A DNA stretch of 64,000 nucleotides from Micromonospora sp. NBC_01813 (lineage in GTDB: Bacteria > Actinomycetota > Actinomycetes > Mycobacteriales > Micromonosporaceae). The notes under the pieces were generated by a model. It did no database searches. It was not told the origin of the DNA and worked only from the letters and a program-made list of their open reading frames with translations. This document shows, in pieces, positions 32,917 to 41,750 of this stretch (the first letter of the stretch is position 1; every line of letters starts with the position of its first letter). The stretch lies in NCBI RefSeq assembly GCF_035917335.1, contig NZ_CP109067.1, positions 4,153,001 to 4,217,000 on the forward strand, read 5' to 3'. Position numbers and translations under genes: made by a program.

Positions 32917-33939
32917 TCAGCCGGCCACCGACGGGCTACCTGCCGAGGTCCGGTCGTCCCGGACGTAGACCAGCAGGTCACCGGTCTCGATCTGGATGCT
33001 GTCGGGCTCGGCGAGCGACACGACGCGGCCCCGCCGGATCAGTGCGATCACCAGATTGGCCAACTGGCGGGGCGGGAGGCCGACCTCGTCGCGGGTGGCT
33101 GAGCGCATCGCCAACGCCATGCCCTGCCCCGGAGTCAGCAGATCCTCCACCACGTCGATCAGTGGCGGCGCGGAGGTCGACAGGCCGAGCAGCCGGCCGG
33201 CGGTGGCGGACGACACGATCACGTGATGCGCTCCGCTCTGCCGCAGCAGCGGAGCGTTCTCGGCTTCCCGGGCGGCGGCGATGATCCGCACCTTCCCGGC
33301 GGTCAACTGGCGTGCGGTCAGGGTGACCAGGACGGACGCGTCGTCGCTGTCGGTCGCGATGATCACCGCCTTGGCGTGCTTGACGTGTGCCTCGTTGAGG
33401 ACCGACGACCGGGTCGCCGATCCTTCGACGGCGACCAGGCCGGCCGCGGTGGCCTGCCGTAGCGCGACGCCGCTGCTCTCGACGACGACGATGTGCTGCT
33501 TGTCGAAGCCGTTCTCCAGCAGGGCAGACACGGCGCTGCGGCCCTTGGTGCCGTAGCCGCAGATGATGACGTGGTCCTTCACTTTCTTTCTCCACCGGGT
33601 CAGTCGAAGGTTGGTCCGGTACTGCTCGGTGAGCACTTCCAGGGTGGTGCCGACCAGGATGATCAGGAACACCACCCGGGCCGGCGTGATGATCAGGACG
33701 TTGATCAGCCGGGCGCTGTCGCTGACCGGGGCGATGTCGCCGTACCCGGTGGTGGAGAGGCTGACCACCGCGTAGTAGAAGCAGTCCAGCAGGGAGATGC
33801 CGTCCTCGTTGACGTCGCGGTAGCCCTCACGGTCGAGGTAGACCACGCCGACCACGGCGAACACCAGCGCGACCGCGGCGAACAGGCGAACGCTCAACGC
33901 CTTCAGCGGCCCCTGGCGTACGGCGGGAAAGTGAATCAC
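32917..33939 (-). CDS. Potassium channel with TrkA-N and TrkA-C regulatory domains
   Basis: 340 residues. Two membrane helices (ALSVRLFAAVALVFAVVGVV and IITPARVVFLIILVGTTLEV) flank a pore loop with the selectivity filter TTGYGD. A TrkA-N (RCK) Rossmann domain (HVIICGYGTKGRSAVSALLE) and a TrkA-C domain follow. It is a bacterial tetrameric K+ channel of the MthK/Kch type, gated by a ligand at the RCK domains. The GTG start at 33939 is inferred from position before the first helix; the frame is open to 34026. It stands alone and is convergent with korAB. Confidence 0.9.
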   Translation of the reverse strand: MIHFPAVRQGPLKALSVRLFAAVALVFAVVGVVYLDREGYRDVNEDGISLLDCFYYAVVSLSTTGYGDIAPVSDSARLINVLIITPARVVFLIILVGTTLEVLTEQYRTNLRLTRWRKKVKDHVIICGYGTKGRSAVSALLENGFDKQHIVVVESSGVALRQATAAGLVAVEGSATRSSVLNEAHVKHAKAVIIATDSDDASVLVTLTARQLTAGKVRIIAAAREAENAPLLRQSGAHHVIVSSATAGRLLGLSTSAPPLIDVVEDLLTPGQGMALAMRSATRDEVGLPPRQLANLVIALIRRGRVVSLAEPDSIQIETGDLLVYVRDDRTSAGSPSVAG

Positions 33940-34161
33940 CGCCGGCTCGCCCTCACTTTCATGTCCCCGTACACGCCCACAACATAGCTGTTTGGCCTCG
34001 GTCGAACCGGGTCGGCTGGACAACACTTCGCCACAGGTGCGTCCGGAGTTGAGACGGTCGTATCCCGTCGGTTCAAATCTTGCTTAGAGACATTGCATCG
34101 GGACGCAGCGTTGTTGATGCTTCCCCGGCGACCCGTTCACCCACCACTCCCGGAGCCGCCC

Positions 34162-34425
34162 GTGAAGCCATCACATCCGACCACCATTCCGGCGATCGCA
34201 CCCGGAACGGTTCTACGACTAGACAAGGAAGACTGGCGGTACGGCGGACACGTACTACTCCTTCAGGTGGAACAGATGCGGCCCGATCTGTCAGCCTATT
34301 ACGACAACCAGTGGGTGTGGATCATCGGCCGATCGGTCGGTGCCGACGGCAGCGGCAGCGGTCGGGTGGTGGCCCTGGTCCGGGTGTCCGCGCTACCCGG
34401 CGGGGGTGCGGCCGCCGTGGGCTGA
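34162..34425 (+). CDS. Small conserved hypothetical protein, 87 residues
   Basis: Starts at a GTG at 34162. The protein reads like a small soluble beta-barrel domain (RLDKEDWRYGGHVLLLQVEQ; YYDNQWVWIIGRSVGADGSG; RVVALVRVSALPG). No family can be named. Upstream is ~220 bp of less GC-rich promoter DNA; downstream ~180 bp precedes the phospholipase gene. Real-gene support comes from codon bias and the folded-domain pattern. I infer nothing about function. Confidence 0.6.
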   Translation: MKPSHPTTIPAIAPGTVLRLDKEDWRYGGHVLLLQVEQMRPDLSAYYDNQWVWIIGRSVGADGSGSGRVVALVRVSALPGGGAAAVG

Positions 34426-34605
34426 GGCAGGCGTCGACCACTACGGATGCGGTGCCGGACTCGTCCGTTTACGCAGTGGCCGACGAAACATCAGGTCGAC
34501 TAAAGATCGACGCTAGCTGATGCCGCAAGACTGTGGACGCGCTTGTGACCCATCGGTAACAAGCACCCCGACGCCACACGATGGATCGTCCACCGGAGGT
34601 ATCCG

Positions 34606-35139
34606 ATGCACCGTCGCCTGACCACCCTGCTCACCGCCACCCTCCTCGGCCTGACCGGCGCCCTCGGGTCAGCCGGGCCGGCCGCCGCCGTCCCCGCCGA
34701 CAAGCCCGCCGTCCTGTCCAGCTTCACCCAGACGACCGCCAGCAGCTACAACGCCTGGAACTCGGCCCGGCTCAACCAGGGATCCTGGGCCGCCTACCAG
34801 TTCGACTGGTCCACCGACTACTGCTCGTCCAGCCCGGACAACCCGCTCGGCTTCTCGTTCCAACTCTCCTGCCAACGGCACGACTTCGGCTACCGCAACT
34901 ACCGGGCGGCCGGCCAGTTCTCGGCCAACAAGGCACGGGTGGACAACGCCTTCTACGAGGACCTCAAGCGGGTCTGCGCCACCTACAACAGTGTGGTGCG
35001 GCCGGCCTGCCTGAGCCTCGCGTGGACGTACTACCAGGCGGTCAAGATCTTCGGCGCTCCGGAGGTCGACTCGGCCGACCTGGAGCGCGCCGCACAGCTG
35101 ATGGCCGCCGGTCCGCAACTGGTCGGCACCACCGAGTGA
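34606..35139 (+). CDS. Secreted phospholipase A2
   Basis: 177 residues. A clear Sec signal peptide (LLTATLLGLTGALGSAGPAA, cleavage near AAA-VPA) precedes a prokaryotic PLA2 domain with the catalytic His-Asp in SCQRHDFGYRNYRAAG and cysteines at DYCSSSP, LSCQRH, RVCATY and PACLSL that should form two disulfides. It hydrolyses the sn-2 ester of phospholipids with Ca2+ outside the cell. GGAGG precedes the ATG. Similar to the Streptomyces violaceoruber enzyme in motif and length. It is single and converges on the large cyclase gene. Confidence 0.92.
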   Translation: MHRRLTTLLTATLLGLTGALGSAGPAAAVPADKPAVLSSFTQTTASSYNAWNSARLNQGSWAAYQFDWSTDYCSSSPDNPLGFSFQLSCQRHDFGYRNYRAAGQFSANKARVDNAFYEDLKRVCATYNSVVRPACLSLAWTYYQAVKIFGAPEVDSADLERAAQLMAAGPQLVGTTE

Positions 35140-35149
35140 CGGCACCCGG

Positions 35150-35236
35150 CCGGCCCCGCTCCCCCGGTCGCCGGCCGGCCCCGCTCCCCGGCACCCCGGT
35201 CAGCCCTGCTCCCGGTCGCCGGCGGCACCGGGTCGG
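35150..35236. repeat. GC-rich direct repeats after the phospholipase gene
   Basis: CCGGCCGGCCCCGCTCC occurs twice (from about 35147 and 35171), with further CCCGGTCGCCGGC copies up to the stop of the convergent gene. They probably also form the terminator. No coding content. Confidence 0.6.
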
Positions 35237-38005
35237 TCACCCGGGGCCGGGCCCGCCGCCGTCGCCGCCCACCCCGGCGGACTCGTCGACGAACCAGCGG
35301 ACGCCGGTGGCCAGATCCGGATGCTCCACCGCGAGCGCCAACGCCGCCGCCTCGACCAGACTCATCCGGCTACCTTCGGCGTAGCCGGCATCGAACGCGG
35401 CGTCCCCGATCGCCGCCCGGAGGTTGTCCTGCTCCTGCGCCCAGTAGCCGTCGAACATCCCGGCGGTGCTGCGCAGCGCGGCCCGGGTCGCCTGAGCGGC
35501 CCCGAACAGCCGGGCCGCAGTCGCCGGATCCCCACCGAGCGCGCACCGGACCGCCATCGCGTTCAACGTGTCGCAGGCCCGCCGATGGAAGCCGTACCGC
35601 ATCCGGGACCGCAGCGCGACCACCAGGTGGTCGTGCGCGGCGACCAGGTCCCGACGGGCCAGCGCCACCATGCCGAGCAGCATGTCGACGGTGCGCCGAC
35701 CCCGCTCCGCCGGCCGGGCCGCCTCCGCCGGCCGGGCGGTCGCCAGCACCTCCGCCGCCTCGTCCAACGCGCCACGCCGGCAGAGCAGCTCGGCGAGGCT
35801 GTAGACGGCGAACAGGGCGTCACCGACCGCGCCGTTGGCCGCCGCCCAGCCGATCACCTCCCGGCACAACTGCTCCGCCTCGGCGAACTGACCGAGATCG
35901 ATCAGCGACGCACCCCGACCGGCCAGCACCCGGGCCAGCAGCCCCACGTCGCCGGCCCGCCGGGCAGCGGCTTCGGCACGGTGCGAGAACCGCAGCTCCT
36001 CGCCGAACTCACCGTCCGCACCGGCGTGCTGCGAGTGCAGGTGGTACGCGGCAGCCAGCTCCGCCTCCGGAATCACCTCGCCGGTCTCGGCGATCCGCCC
36101 GTACAGCCGGAACAGCCAGAGCCGACCCTCCCGGGCCAACCCACGCTCGCGCCACCACTGGTCCAGCCCGCTGGCCAGTTGCAGCCCGCGCCGGGCGCTG
36201 CCGCCGGTCGCGCTCCACCGCAGGGCGGCACGCAGCTCGTCGGCGAGCGGATCGAGGGCATACAGCGACAGGGTCACCGGCTGCCCGTCCGGCCCGAGGT
36301 ACGCCCGTTGCAGCGCATGTAGCGCCCAGGCCACGTGCCGGTCCCGGGCGGCCTGCTCCTCGCCGACGTCGGCCAGCCGCAGCGCCGCGTACGCCCGGAT
36401 CGGATCGAGCATCCGGTAGCTGGTCGCGCCCGCCGCCGGCTCGGCCTGGAGCATCGACTTGTCGACCAGCACCGCGAGCGGGCCGAGTGGATCGTCGTCG
36501 AGCAGCCATTGCACCGTGCCCAGGTCGACCGGACCGGCGAAGACCGACATCCAGCGCAGCAGCCGGGCGGCCCGGGGCGCCAGGGTCCGGTAGGACCAGG
36601 TGACGGTGGCCTGCAGGGTGCCGTGCCGACGCCCGGCGATCCGGTCCGCCCCGACCGCCTCCTCCTGGCCCGCGTCCAGCACGCCGAGCACATCGTCGAG
36701 ACGCTCGGCCAGCTGCGCCACCGAGAGCACCCGCAGCCGGGCCGCGGCCAGCTCGATCGCCAGGGGCAGACCGTCGAGCCGGGCAGCCACCCGGTGCAGT
36801 TGCGCGGACTCGGCCGGATCCGGCAGCCGGCCGCCGCGCGCCGCCACCGTCCGGTCCAGCAACAACGCGACCGCGTCGCTCGGCCCACCGGCCGGGCCCG
36901 GCTCCGCGGACAACGGCGGGATCCGCCAGACCACCTCGCCGGGTACCCCCAGCGGCTCCCGACTGGTCGCCAGCACCCGCGCCTGCCGACTCCCGGTAAG
37001 CAACCGGGTGATCACCTCGGCGCAGGCGGTGGGCTGGGCGTCACAGGTGTCGAGCACCAGCAGCAGCCGCCGGGCCGCGACGTACTCCACGACGGTCTCC
37101 AGGATCGGCCGACCCGGCTCCGGTCGCAGGCCGAACACGGCAGCGATGGCGAACGCGACCAGACCGGGATCGGTGACGGTGGCCACGTCGACGAACCAGA
37201 CACCGTCCGGATGCCGCTCGACCAGGCGGCCGGCGTCGCGGCTCACCGGTACCGCCACGGCCCGCGGCTGCCCACCTGGTTCGGTCGCGACCTCCACCGC
37301 CAGCCTGGTCTTGCCGGCACCACCGGCACCCACCACGGTGACCAGCCGGTTCGCCGTGACGAGTCGCCGAAGCTCCCGCCGTTCGGCCCGGCGTCCGACG
37401 AAGGAACTGATCTGATTCGGCAGGTTGTGGGTGGCCGCGTCGGCGGTACGGGGCCGCGGGAACTGCCGCTCCAGGCCCGGGGCGATCAGTTGGTACAGGC
37501 GTTCCCGGTCGTCGAATCCACGCAGCCGGTACAGCCCGAGGTCGAGCAGGGTGACGTCGGCCGGCAGCGGTCCGACCGCTCGCGCGGTGGCGGCGGAGCA
37601 GAGCACCTGACCGCCGTGCGCGGCCGCCGCGATCCGAGCGGCCCGGTGCACCTCGGGGCTGGTGTACTCGCCGCCGACCGGCTCGGCGTGTCCGGTGTGC
37701 AGCCCCATCCGGACCCGTGGCGCCGCCTCCGGTGCCGGCCAGGGGTGCGCGGCCAACGCCCGCTGGGCGCGCCGGCAGGCGTCCAGCGCGGCGGACGCGT
37801 CGGCGAAGGCCGCGAAGAACGAGTCCCCTTCGGTGAACAACTCAGCGCCATCGCTGGCCGACAGGGTGTGTCGAACCAACCGTCGGTGTTCACTGAGCAC
37901 CGGGCGGTAGTCGCTGCCGAGCAGCCGGGCGAGTCTGGTCGAGCCTTCGATGTCGGTGAACATGAAGGTGACCAGGCCACTCGGCAGTGCGATCGGTGCC
38001 GACAC
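35237..38005 (-). CDS. Class III adenylate/guanylate cyclase fused to STAND ATPase and TPR domain
   Basis: 922 residues from a GTG with GGAGG upstream. The order is: a class III cyclase domain (~10-190) with metal-binding Asp in FTDIEGSTRL and in FTEGDSFFAAF; a NB-ARC-like ATPase (~235-520) with Walker A GAGGAGKTRLAVEV, Walker B RRLLLVLDTCDA and RVLATSREPLG; and a C-terminal helical TPR-like region (~590-920). No DNA-binding domain is visible. Such proteins may couple a ligand-triggered STAND oligomer to cAMP/cGMP synthesis. The gene is single, between FmdB and phospholipase genes. Confidence 0.87.
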   Translation of the reverse strand: MSAPIALPSGLVTFMFTDIEGSTRLARLLGSDYRPVLSEHRRLVRHTLSASDGAELFTEGDSFFAAFADASAALDACRRAQRALAAHPWPAPEAAPRVRMGLHTGHAEPVGGEYTSPEVHRAARIAAAAHGGQVLCSAATARAVGPLPADVTLLDLGLYRLRGFDDRERLYQLIAPGLERQFPRPRTADAATHNLPNQISSFVGRRAERRELRRLVTANRLVTVVGAGGAGKTRLAVEVATEPGGQPRAVAVPVSRDAGRLVERHPDGVWFVDVATVTDPGLVAFAIAAVFGLRPEPGRPILETVVEYVAARRLLLVLDTCDAQPTACAEVITRLLTGSRQARVLATSREPLGVPGEVVWRIPPLSAEPGPAGGPSDAVALLLDRTVAARGGRLPDPAESAQLHRVAARLDGLPLAIELAAARLRVLSVAQLAERLDDVLGVLDAGQEEAVGADRIAGRRHGTLQATVTWSYRTLAPRAARLLRWMSVFAGPVDLGTVQWLLDDDPLGPLAVLVDKSMLQAEPAAGATSYRMLDPIRAYAALRLADVGEEQAARDRHVAWALHALQRAYLGPDGQPVTLSLYALDPLADELRAALRWSATGGSARRGLQLASGLDQWWRERGLAREGRLWLFRLYGRIAETGEVIPEAELAAAYHLHSQHAGADGEFGEELRFSHRAEAAARRAGDVGLLARVLAGRGASLIDLGQFAEAEQLCREVIGWAAANGAVGDALFAVYSLAELLCRRGALDEAAEVLATARPAEAARPAERGRRTVDMLLGMVALARRDLVAAHDHLVVALRSRMRYGFHRRACDTLNAMAVRCALGGDPATAARLFGAAQATRAALRSTAGMFDGYWAQEQDNLRAAIGDAAFDAGYAEGSRMSLVEAAALALAVEHPDLATGVRWFVDESAGVGGDGGGPGPG

Positions 38006-38054
38006 CCGTGGAACCTCCGCCCGGTGCGACGTCGCGGTCAGCCGGGCAAGGCGG

Positions 38055-38282
38055 TCAGCATCCGCACCCGCCACCGCAGCACCCGCCACCACCGGCTGGT
38101 GGAGCGGCCGGCAGCGCTCCCCCGCCGCCGACACCGCGTCCGGTGAGGGCGACCGTGGAGAGCAGCTTGACTGTGTCCGAATGACCCTGCGGGCAGGACG
38201 CCGAGGCGCTGGCCTGGGTCATCGGACGGTTGACCTCGAAGGTGTCGCCACAGGCGCGACAGCGATACTCGTACCGGGGCAT
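38055..38282 (-). CDS. FmdB-family zinc-ribbon protein
   Basis: 75 residues. It begins MPRYEYRCRACGDTFEVNRP, the FmdB zinc-ribbon consensus with Cys pairs CRAC and CPQGH. The C-terminus is glycine/cysteine-rich (GGGCCGGGCGC), as in many actinobacterial members. It probably binds metal and may act in transcription or formamidase regulation, but functional data are poor. The gene lies upstream of the cyclase and is divergent from the lytic transglycosylase gene with a 57-bp gap. Confidence 0.88.
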   Translation of the reverse strand: MPRYEYRCRACGDTFEVNRPMTQASASASCPQGHSDTVKLLSTVALTGRGVGGGGALPAAPPAGGGGCCGGGCGC

Positions 38283-38339
38283 GCGAACAGGGTACGGCGG
38301 GAACTGACGTCCGCAGCCGGATGGGTGATACTCGACAGC

Positions 38340-39641
38340 ATGGTCGAGGACGGGGAAGGCACACCGACGCCGTACCGGTTGCGTCCGCCGGTGCCGGCGC
38401 CCGCGCCCGCCGGGGACGCGACACCCACGGCGGCCAGCGGGGGCGCACCCACTCCGACCGGTGGCGGCGCCCAGCCGGCCGACCCGCAGGAAGCCGACCC
38501 GCAGCCGGCCGACCCGCCGACAGCCCCGGACAAGTCGGCGCCGCAGCCGGCGGCGGTCGCGCCGCTACAGCGAACGACCACCACGGCGGCCGAGTCCGCT
38601 GACGGCGAATCGGAGCCGAGCACAGCCGACCCCAAGCCCACCGCGGCCGATCCCAAGCCGAGCACGGCCGACCCCAAGCCGAGCACGGCCGAGCTGAAGC
38701 CCACCGCTTCGTACCGTCGGATGGACGCACCGTTCGCGTCCCGGGCAAGCTGGTTGCACCCGGCGCGGCTGCGACCCGTCGGACGCGGCGCACGGCGACT
38801 TGGCCGGGCGGTCGGCGCCTGGGGTCGGCGGCCGACCGGGCGGCTCGTCGTGCCGGGGCTGCTGCTGCTGGCGCTGATCGCCGGCAGCGGCACCGCCGGG
38901 GCCGTGCTGGTCCCGGCGACCGCCGGTACGCCGGCACCCACCGCCACGTCGACGATCGAGACGACCGCCGTACCGGAACTGCCGCCGGCAGCCGACCCGG
39001 AACTGTTCGATCCGGACCTTCCGTCGCTGGGCGAACAGGACGATCCGCTGACGCCGGCCGGGCCGGCCCGGCCGGCGTCGGCGCTGAGCCCGTGGGCGGC
39101 GCAGACGGCGAGCCGGGTGTCGATTCCGGTGGTCGCGCTGGAGGCCTACGGCTACGCCGAACTGGTACTGGCGAACACGACCCCGGGCTGCAACCTGAGC
39201 TGGACCACCCTCGCCGCCATCGGCATGATCGAGTCGACGCACGGGACGGCCAACGGGTCGAGGTTGGACTCCGACGGCCGGGCCAACCCACCGATCATCG
39301 GACTTCCGCTGGACGGAGCCGGTGGGCGGCAACGGATTGCCGATACCGATGACGGCAGACTGGACAATGACCCGGTTCTCGACCGGGCGGTCGGCCCGAT
39401 GCAGTTCATCCCGACGACGTGGGCCGAATTCGGGGTGGACGCCGACAACGACGGTGCCACGGATCCGCAGGATATCGATGACGCCGCCCTCGCCGCCGCT
39501 AACTACTTGTGCCGGAACGGACGCAATCTGTCCAACCCATCGGATTGGTGGAGTGCCATCCTGTCGTACAACAACGTTCAGCCGTACGCCCAGGCTGTCT
39601 TCGACACGGCCAACGAGTACGGGGTACGCAGCCGTACTTAG
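38340..39641 (+). CDS. Membrane-anchored lytic transglycosylase-like protein
   Basis: 433 residues. A ~150-residue cytosolic Pro/Ala-rich region with DPKPSTA repeats is followed by one membrane helix (LVVPGLLLLALIAGSGTAGA), then an extracytoplasmic lytic murein transglycosylase domain: catalytic Glu in LAAIGMIESTHGTANG, GPMQFIPTTWAEFG, and the closing helix DIDDAALAAANYLC. It should cleave the MurNAc-GlcNAc bond of peptidoglycan. The ATG at 38340 is the last suitable start; the frame is open upstream through the FmdB antisense. No regulatory riboswitch is visible. Confidence 0.88.
   Translation: MVEDGEGTPTPYRLRPPVPAPAPAGDATPTAASGGAPTPTGGGAQPADPQEADPQPADPPTAPDKSAPQPAAVAPLQRTTTTAAESADGESEPSTADPKPTAADPKPSTADPKPSTAELKPTASYRRMDAPFASRASWLHPARLRPVGRGARRLGRAVGAWGRRPTGRLVVPGLLLLALIAGSGTAGAVLVPATAGTPAPTATSTIETTAVPELPPAADPELFDPDLPSLGEQDDPLTPAGPARPASALSPWAAQTASRVSIPVVALEAYGYAELVLANTTPGCNLSWTTLAAIGMIESTHGTANGSRLDSDGRANPPIIGLPLDGAGGRQRIADTDDGRLDNDPVLDRAVGPMQFIPTTWAEFGVDADNDGATDPQDIDDAALAAANYLCRNGRNLSNPSDWWSAILSYNNVQPYAQAVFDTANEYGVRSRT
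38613..38708 (+). repeat. 21-bp coding tandem repeat (heptad DPKPSTA), about four copies
   Basis: Units at 38628-38648, 38649-38669 and 38670-38690 with partial copies on both sides. It encodes the cytosolic linker of the lytic transglycosylase and expands in frame. Confidence 0.88.
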
Positions 39642-39713
39642 CGCAATCGTCTGGGCACAATTATGCGCTGCCCACTTTCGCTGTAGCCCAGTTGGCGGCA
39701 AGCTAGACGCGTG

Positions 39714-40730
39714 ATGGTGCACGAGTGGGACCCCCGAACCGCGTCGTCCGCCGAGATCTCGTCTCTGCTGGACTGTCTCAACGAGGTCTTCCGGACGGAT
39801 CTTCCGGGGGACCCGCTGTGGCGGCCGAACTATCTGCGGGAGTACCTGACCGAGACGATGTCCGGGGTACGCCGGATCTGCTGGTTGGCCAAGGAGACCA
39901 CCGACGGTGGCCCGGGTCAGGTCACCGGGCACGTCAACGTGCTGCTACTCGGCGACATCGGCGTACTGGAGATCCTGGTGCGACCCGACGCCCGCCGCAG
40001 CGGGTTGGGGCGCGAGTTGCTGGCGCTCGCCGTACGCCGGGCCTACCACGAAGGGTTCAGCTCGGTCGGCGTGGAGGTGATCGGCGGCACCTGCGCCGTC
40101 GATTTCTACGAGTCGTTGGGTTTCGCCCGACAGTTCCGGGAGATCCGCAGCGTGCTGCGGCTGGCCTCGGTGGACTGGACCTCGATCGAGAAGATGGCAC
40201 AGGACGCGACGGCCGGATACGAGATCGAGTTCCATCCGGGCGGGCCGCCGGCCGACCTGGTGGAGGCGTACGCCCGGACCAAGGCCGAGCAGAACGAGTC
40301 CGAGGACGGCACCCTGGATCTGCGACCCAGCTCATACGATCCGCAGCGGCTGCAGGAGAGCCTCGGCTGCCTGCATCGTCGGGGGATGAAGCCGTACATC
40401 GTGCTGGCCCGGCATCCGGCCAGCGGTGAGGTCGCCGGGCTGACCGAGGTCGTGGCCCCGGCGCAGCACCCGACCCGGGCCGACCAGTACGACACGATCG
40501 TCGCGCAGGCCCACCAGGGTCAGGGCATCGACCGGGCGATCAAGGCCCGGATGCTGCTGGAGTTGCGGACCGCCGAGCCGGAACTGGCCGAGGTGCAGAC
40601 CTGGAACGCCGAGGGTGACGAAGGGCTCCTCCAGATCAACTCGGAGATCGGCTATCAGTCTGATCGGGACTGGTGGGACTACGGTGCGGACATCCCCACC
40701 CTGATGCAGCGGCTCGGCGTCCGCAGCTGA
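39714..40730 (+). CDS. GNAT-family acetyltransferase with two GNAT domains
   Basis: 338 residues. The first GNAT domain (~1-150) has the acetyl-CoA motif LVRPDARRSGLGRELLALAV and the end VEVIGGTCAVDFYESLGFAR. The second (~165-338) is more divergent, with VAQAHQGQGIDRAIKARMLL. The tandem layout resembles mycothiol-synthase-like and antibiotic acetyltransferases, but the key residues for MshD cannot be judged here. It stands alone, 8 bp before the convergent hemB stop. Substrate unknown. Confidence 0.85.
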   Translation: MVHEWDPRTASSAEISSLLDCLNEVFRTDLPGDPLWRPNYLREYLTETMSGVRRICWLAKETTDGGPGQVTGHVNVLLLGDIGVLEILVRPDARRSGLGRELLALAVRRAYHEGFSSVGVEVIGGTCAVDFYESLGFARQFREIRSVLRLASVDWTSIEKMAQDATAGYEIEFHPGGPPADLVEAYARTKAEQNESEDGTLDLRPSSYDPQRLQESLGCLHRRGMKPYIVLARHPASGEVAGLTEVVAPAQHPTRADQYDTIVAQAHQGQGIDRAIKARMLLELRTAEPELAEVQTWNAEGDEGLLQINSEIGYQSDRDWWDYGADIPTLMQRLGVRS

Positions 40731-40738
40731 CCCGCCCG

Positions 40739-41716
40739 TCAGGAGCTGAGCGCGTCGGCCGCCTCGACCGCCCAGTAGGTGAGGATGATCTGGGCACCGG
40801 CACGGCGGATCGAGGTCAACGTCTCCATGATGATGCGCTCCCGGTCCACCCAGCCGTTGGCGGCTGCCGCCTCGACCATCGCGTACTCGCCGGAGACCTG
40901 GTAGGCGGCGACCGGCACGTGCACGATCTGCCGGACCGCCGCGATCACGTCCAGGTAGGGCAACGCCGGCTTGACCATCACCAGGTCCGCGCCCTCGGCG
41001 ACGTCCAACTCGACCTCGCGCAGCGACTCCCGCAGGTTCGCCGGATCCTGCTGGTACGTCCGCCGGTCGCCGACCAGCGCCGACTCCACCGCGTCGCGGA
41101 ACGGGCCGTAGAACGCCGAGGCGTACTTGGCCGCGTACGCCAGCAACGCGGTGTCGGTGTGCCCGGCGGCGTCCAGCGCCCGACGGACCACCCCGACCTG
41201 GCCGTCCATCATTCCCGACGGGCCCAGCAGGTCAGCGCCGGCTTCGGCCTGGGCGAGCGCCATCTGCGCGTACGCGTCCAGGGTCGCGTCGTTGTCCACC
41301 GTCCCGTCGGCGGCCAGCAGCCCGCAGTGGCCGTGGTCGGTGAACTCGTCCAGGCACAGGTCACTCATCACCACCGTGGCATCGCCGACCTCGGCGACCA
41401 CGTCCCGGATCGCGACGTTGAGGATGCCGTCCGGGTCGGTGCCGCCGGATCCGGTGGCGTCCCGGCGCTGCGGCACACCGAACAGCATGATGCCGCCGAC
41501 GCCGGCCGCCACCGCCTCGGCGGCGGCCTTGCGCAGCGAGTCACGGGAGTGCTGGACCACGCCGGGCAGCGACGCGACCGGTCGCGGCTCGGTCAGCCCT
41601 TCCTTGACGAACATCGGCAGCACCAGCTCAGCTGGAGCCAGCCGGGTCTCCTCGACCAGCCGGCGCACCGCGGCGGTGCGGCGCAGCCGACGTGGTCGAC
41701 TCTGCGGGTACGTCAT
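40739..41716 (-). CDS. hemB: Porphobilinogen synthase
   Basis: 325 residues. The two Schiff-base lysines are in [20 protein letters not shown] and [13 protein letters not shown]. The metal-binding segment reads [12 protein letters not shown]: aspartate replaces the zinc-binding cysteines, the pattern of Mg2+-dependent rather than Zn2+-dependent enzymes. It condenses two 5-aminolevulinates to porphobilinogen. It is last in the rex-hemA-hemC-hemD-hemB operon, 34 bp after hemD, and so probably under Rex. Confidence 0.96.
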   Translation of the reverse strand: MTYPQSRPRRLRRTAAVRRLVEETRLAPAELVLPMFVKEGLTEPRPVASLPGVVQHSRDSLRKAAAEAVAAGVGGIMLFGVPQRRDATGSGGTDPDGILNVAIRDVVAEVGDATVVMSDLCLDEFTDHGHCGLLAADGTVDNDATLDAYAQMALAQAEAGADLLGPSGMMDGQVGVVRRALDAAGHTDTALLAYAAKYASAFYGPFRDAVESALVGDRRTYQQDPANLRESLREVELDVAEGADLVMVKPALPYLDVIAAVRQIVHVPVAAYQVSGEYAMVEAAAANGWVDRERIIMETLTSIRRAGAQIILTYWAVEAADALSS

Positions 41717-41750
41717 CGACGTGCTCCCCTGGCTCGGCGAGGCCCCGCGC

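Noticed and set aside
36335-38146. Plus-strand frame of 603 codons opposite the cyclase gene
   Set aside because: Antisense of a protein with clear cyclase and P-loop motifs; no plausible fold.
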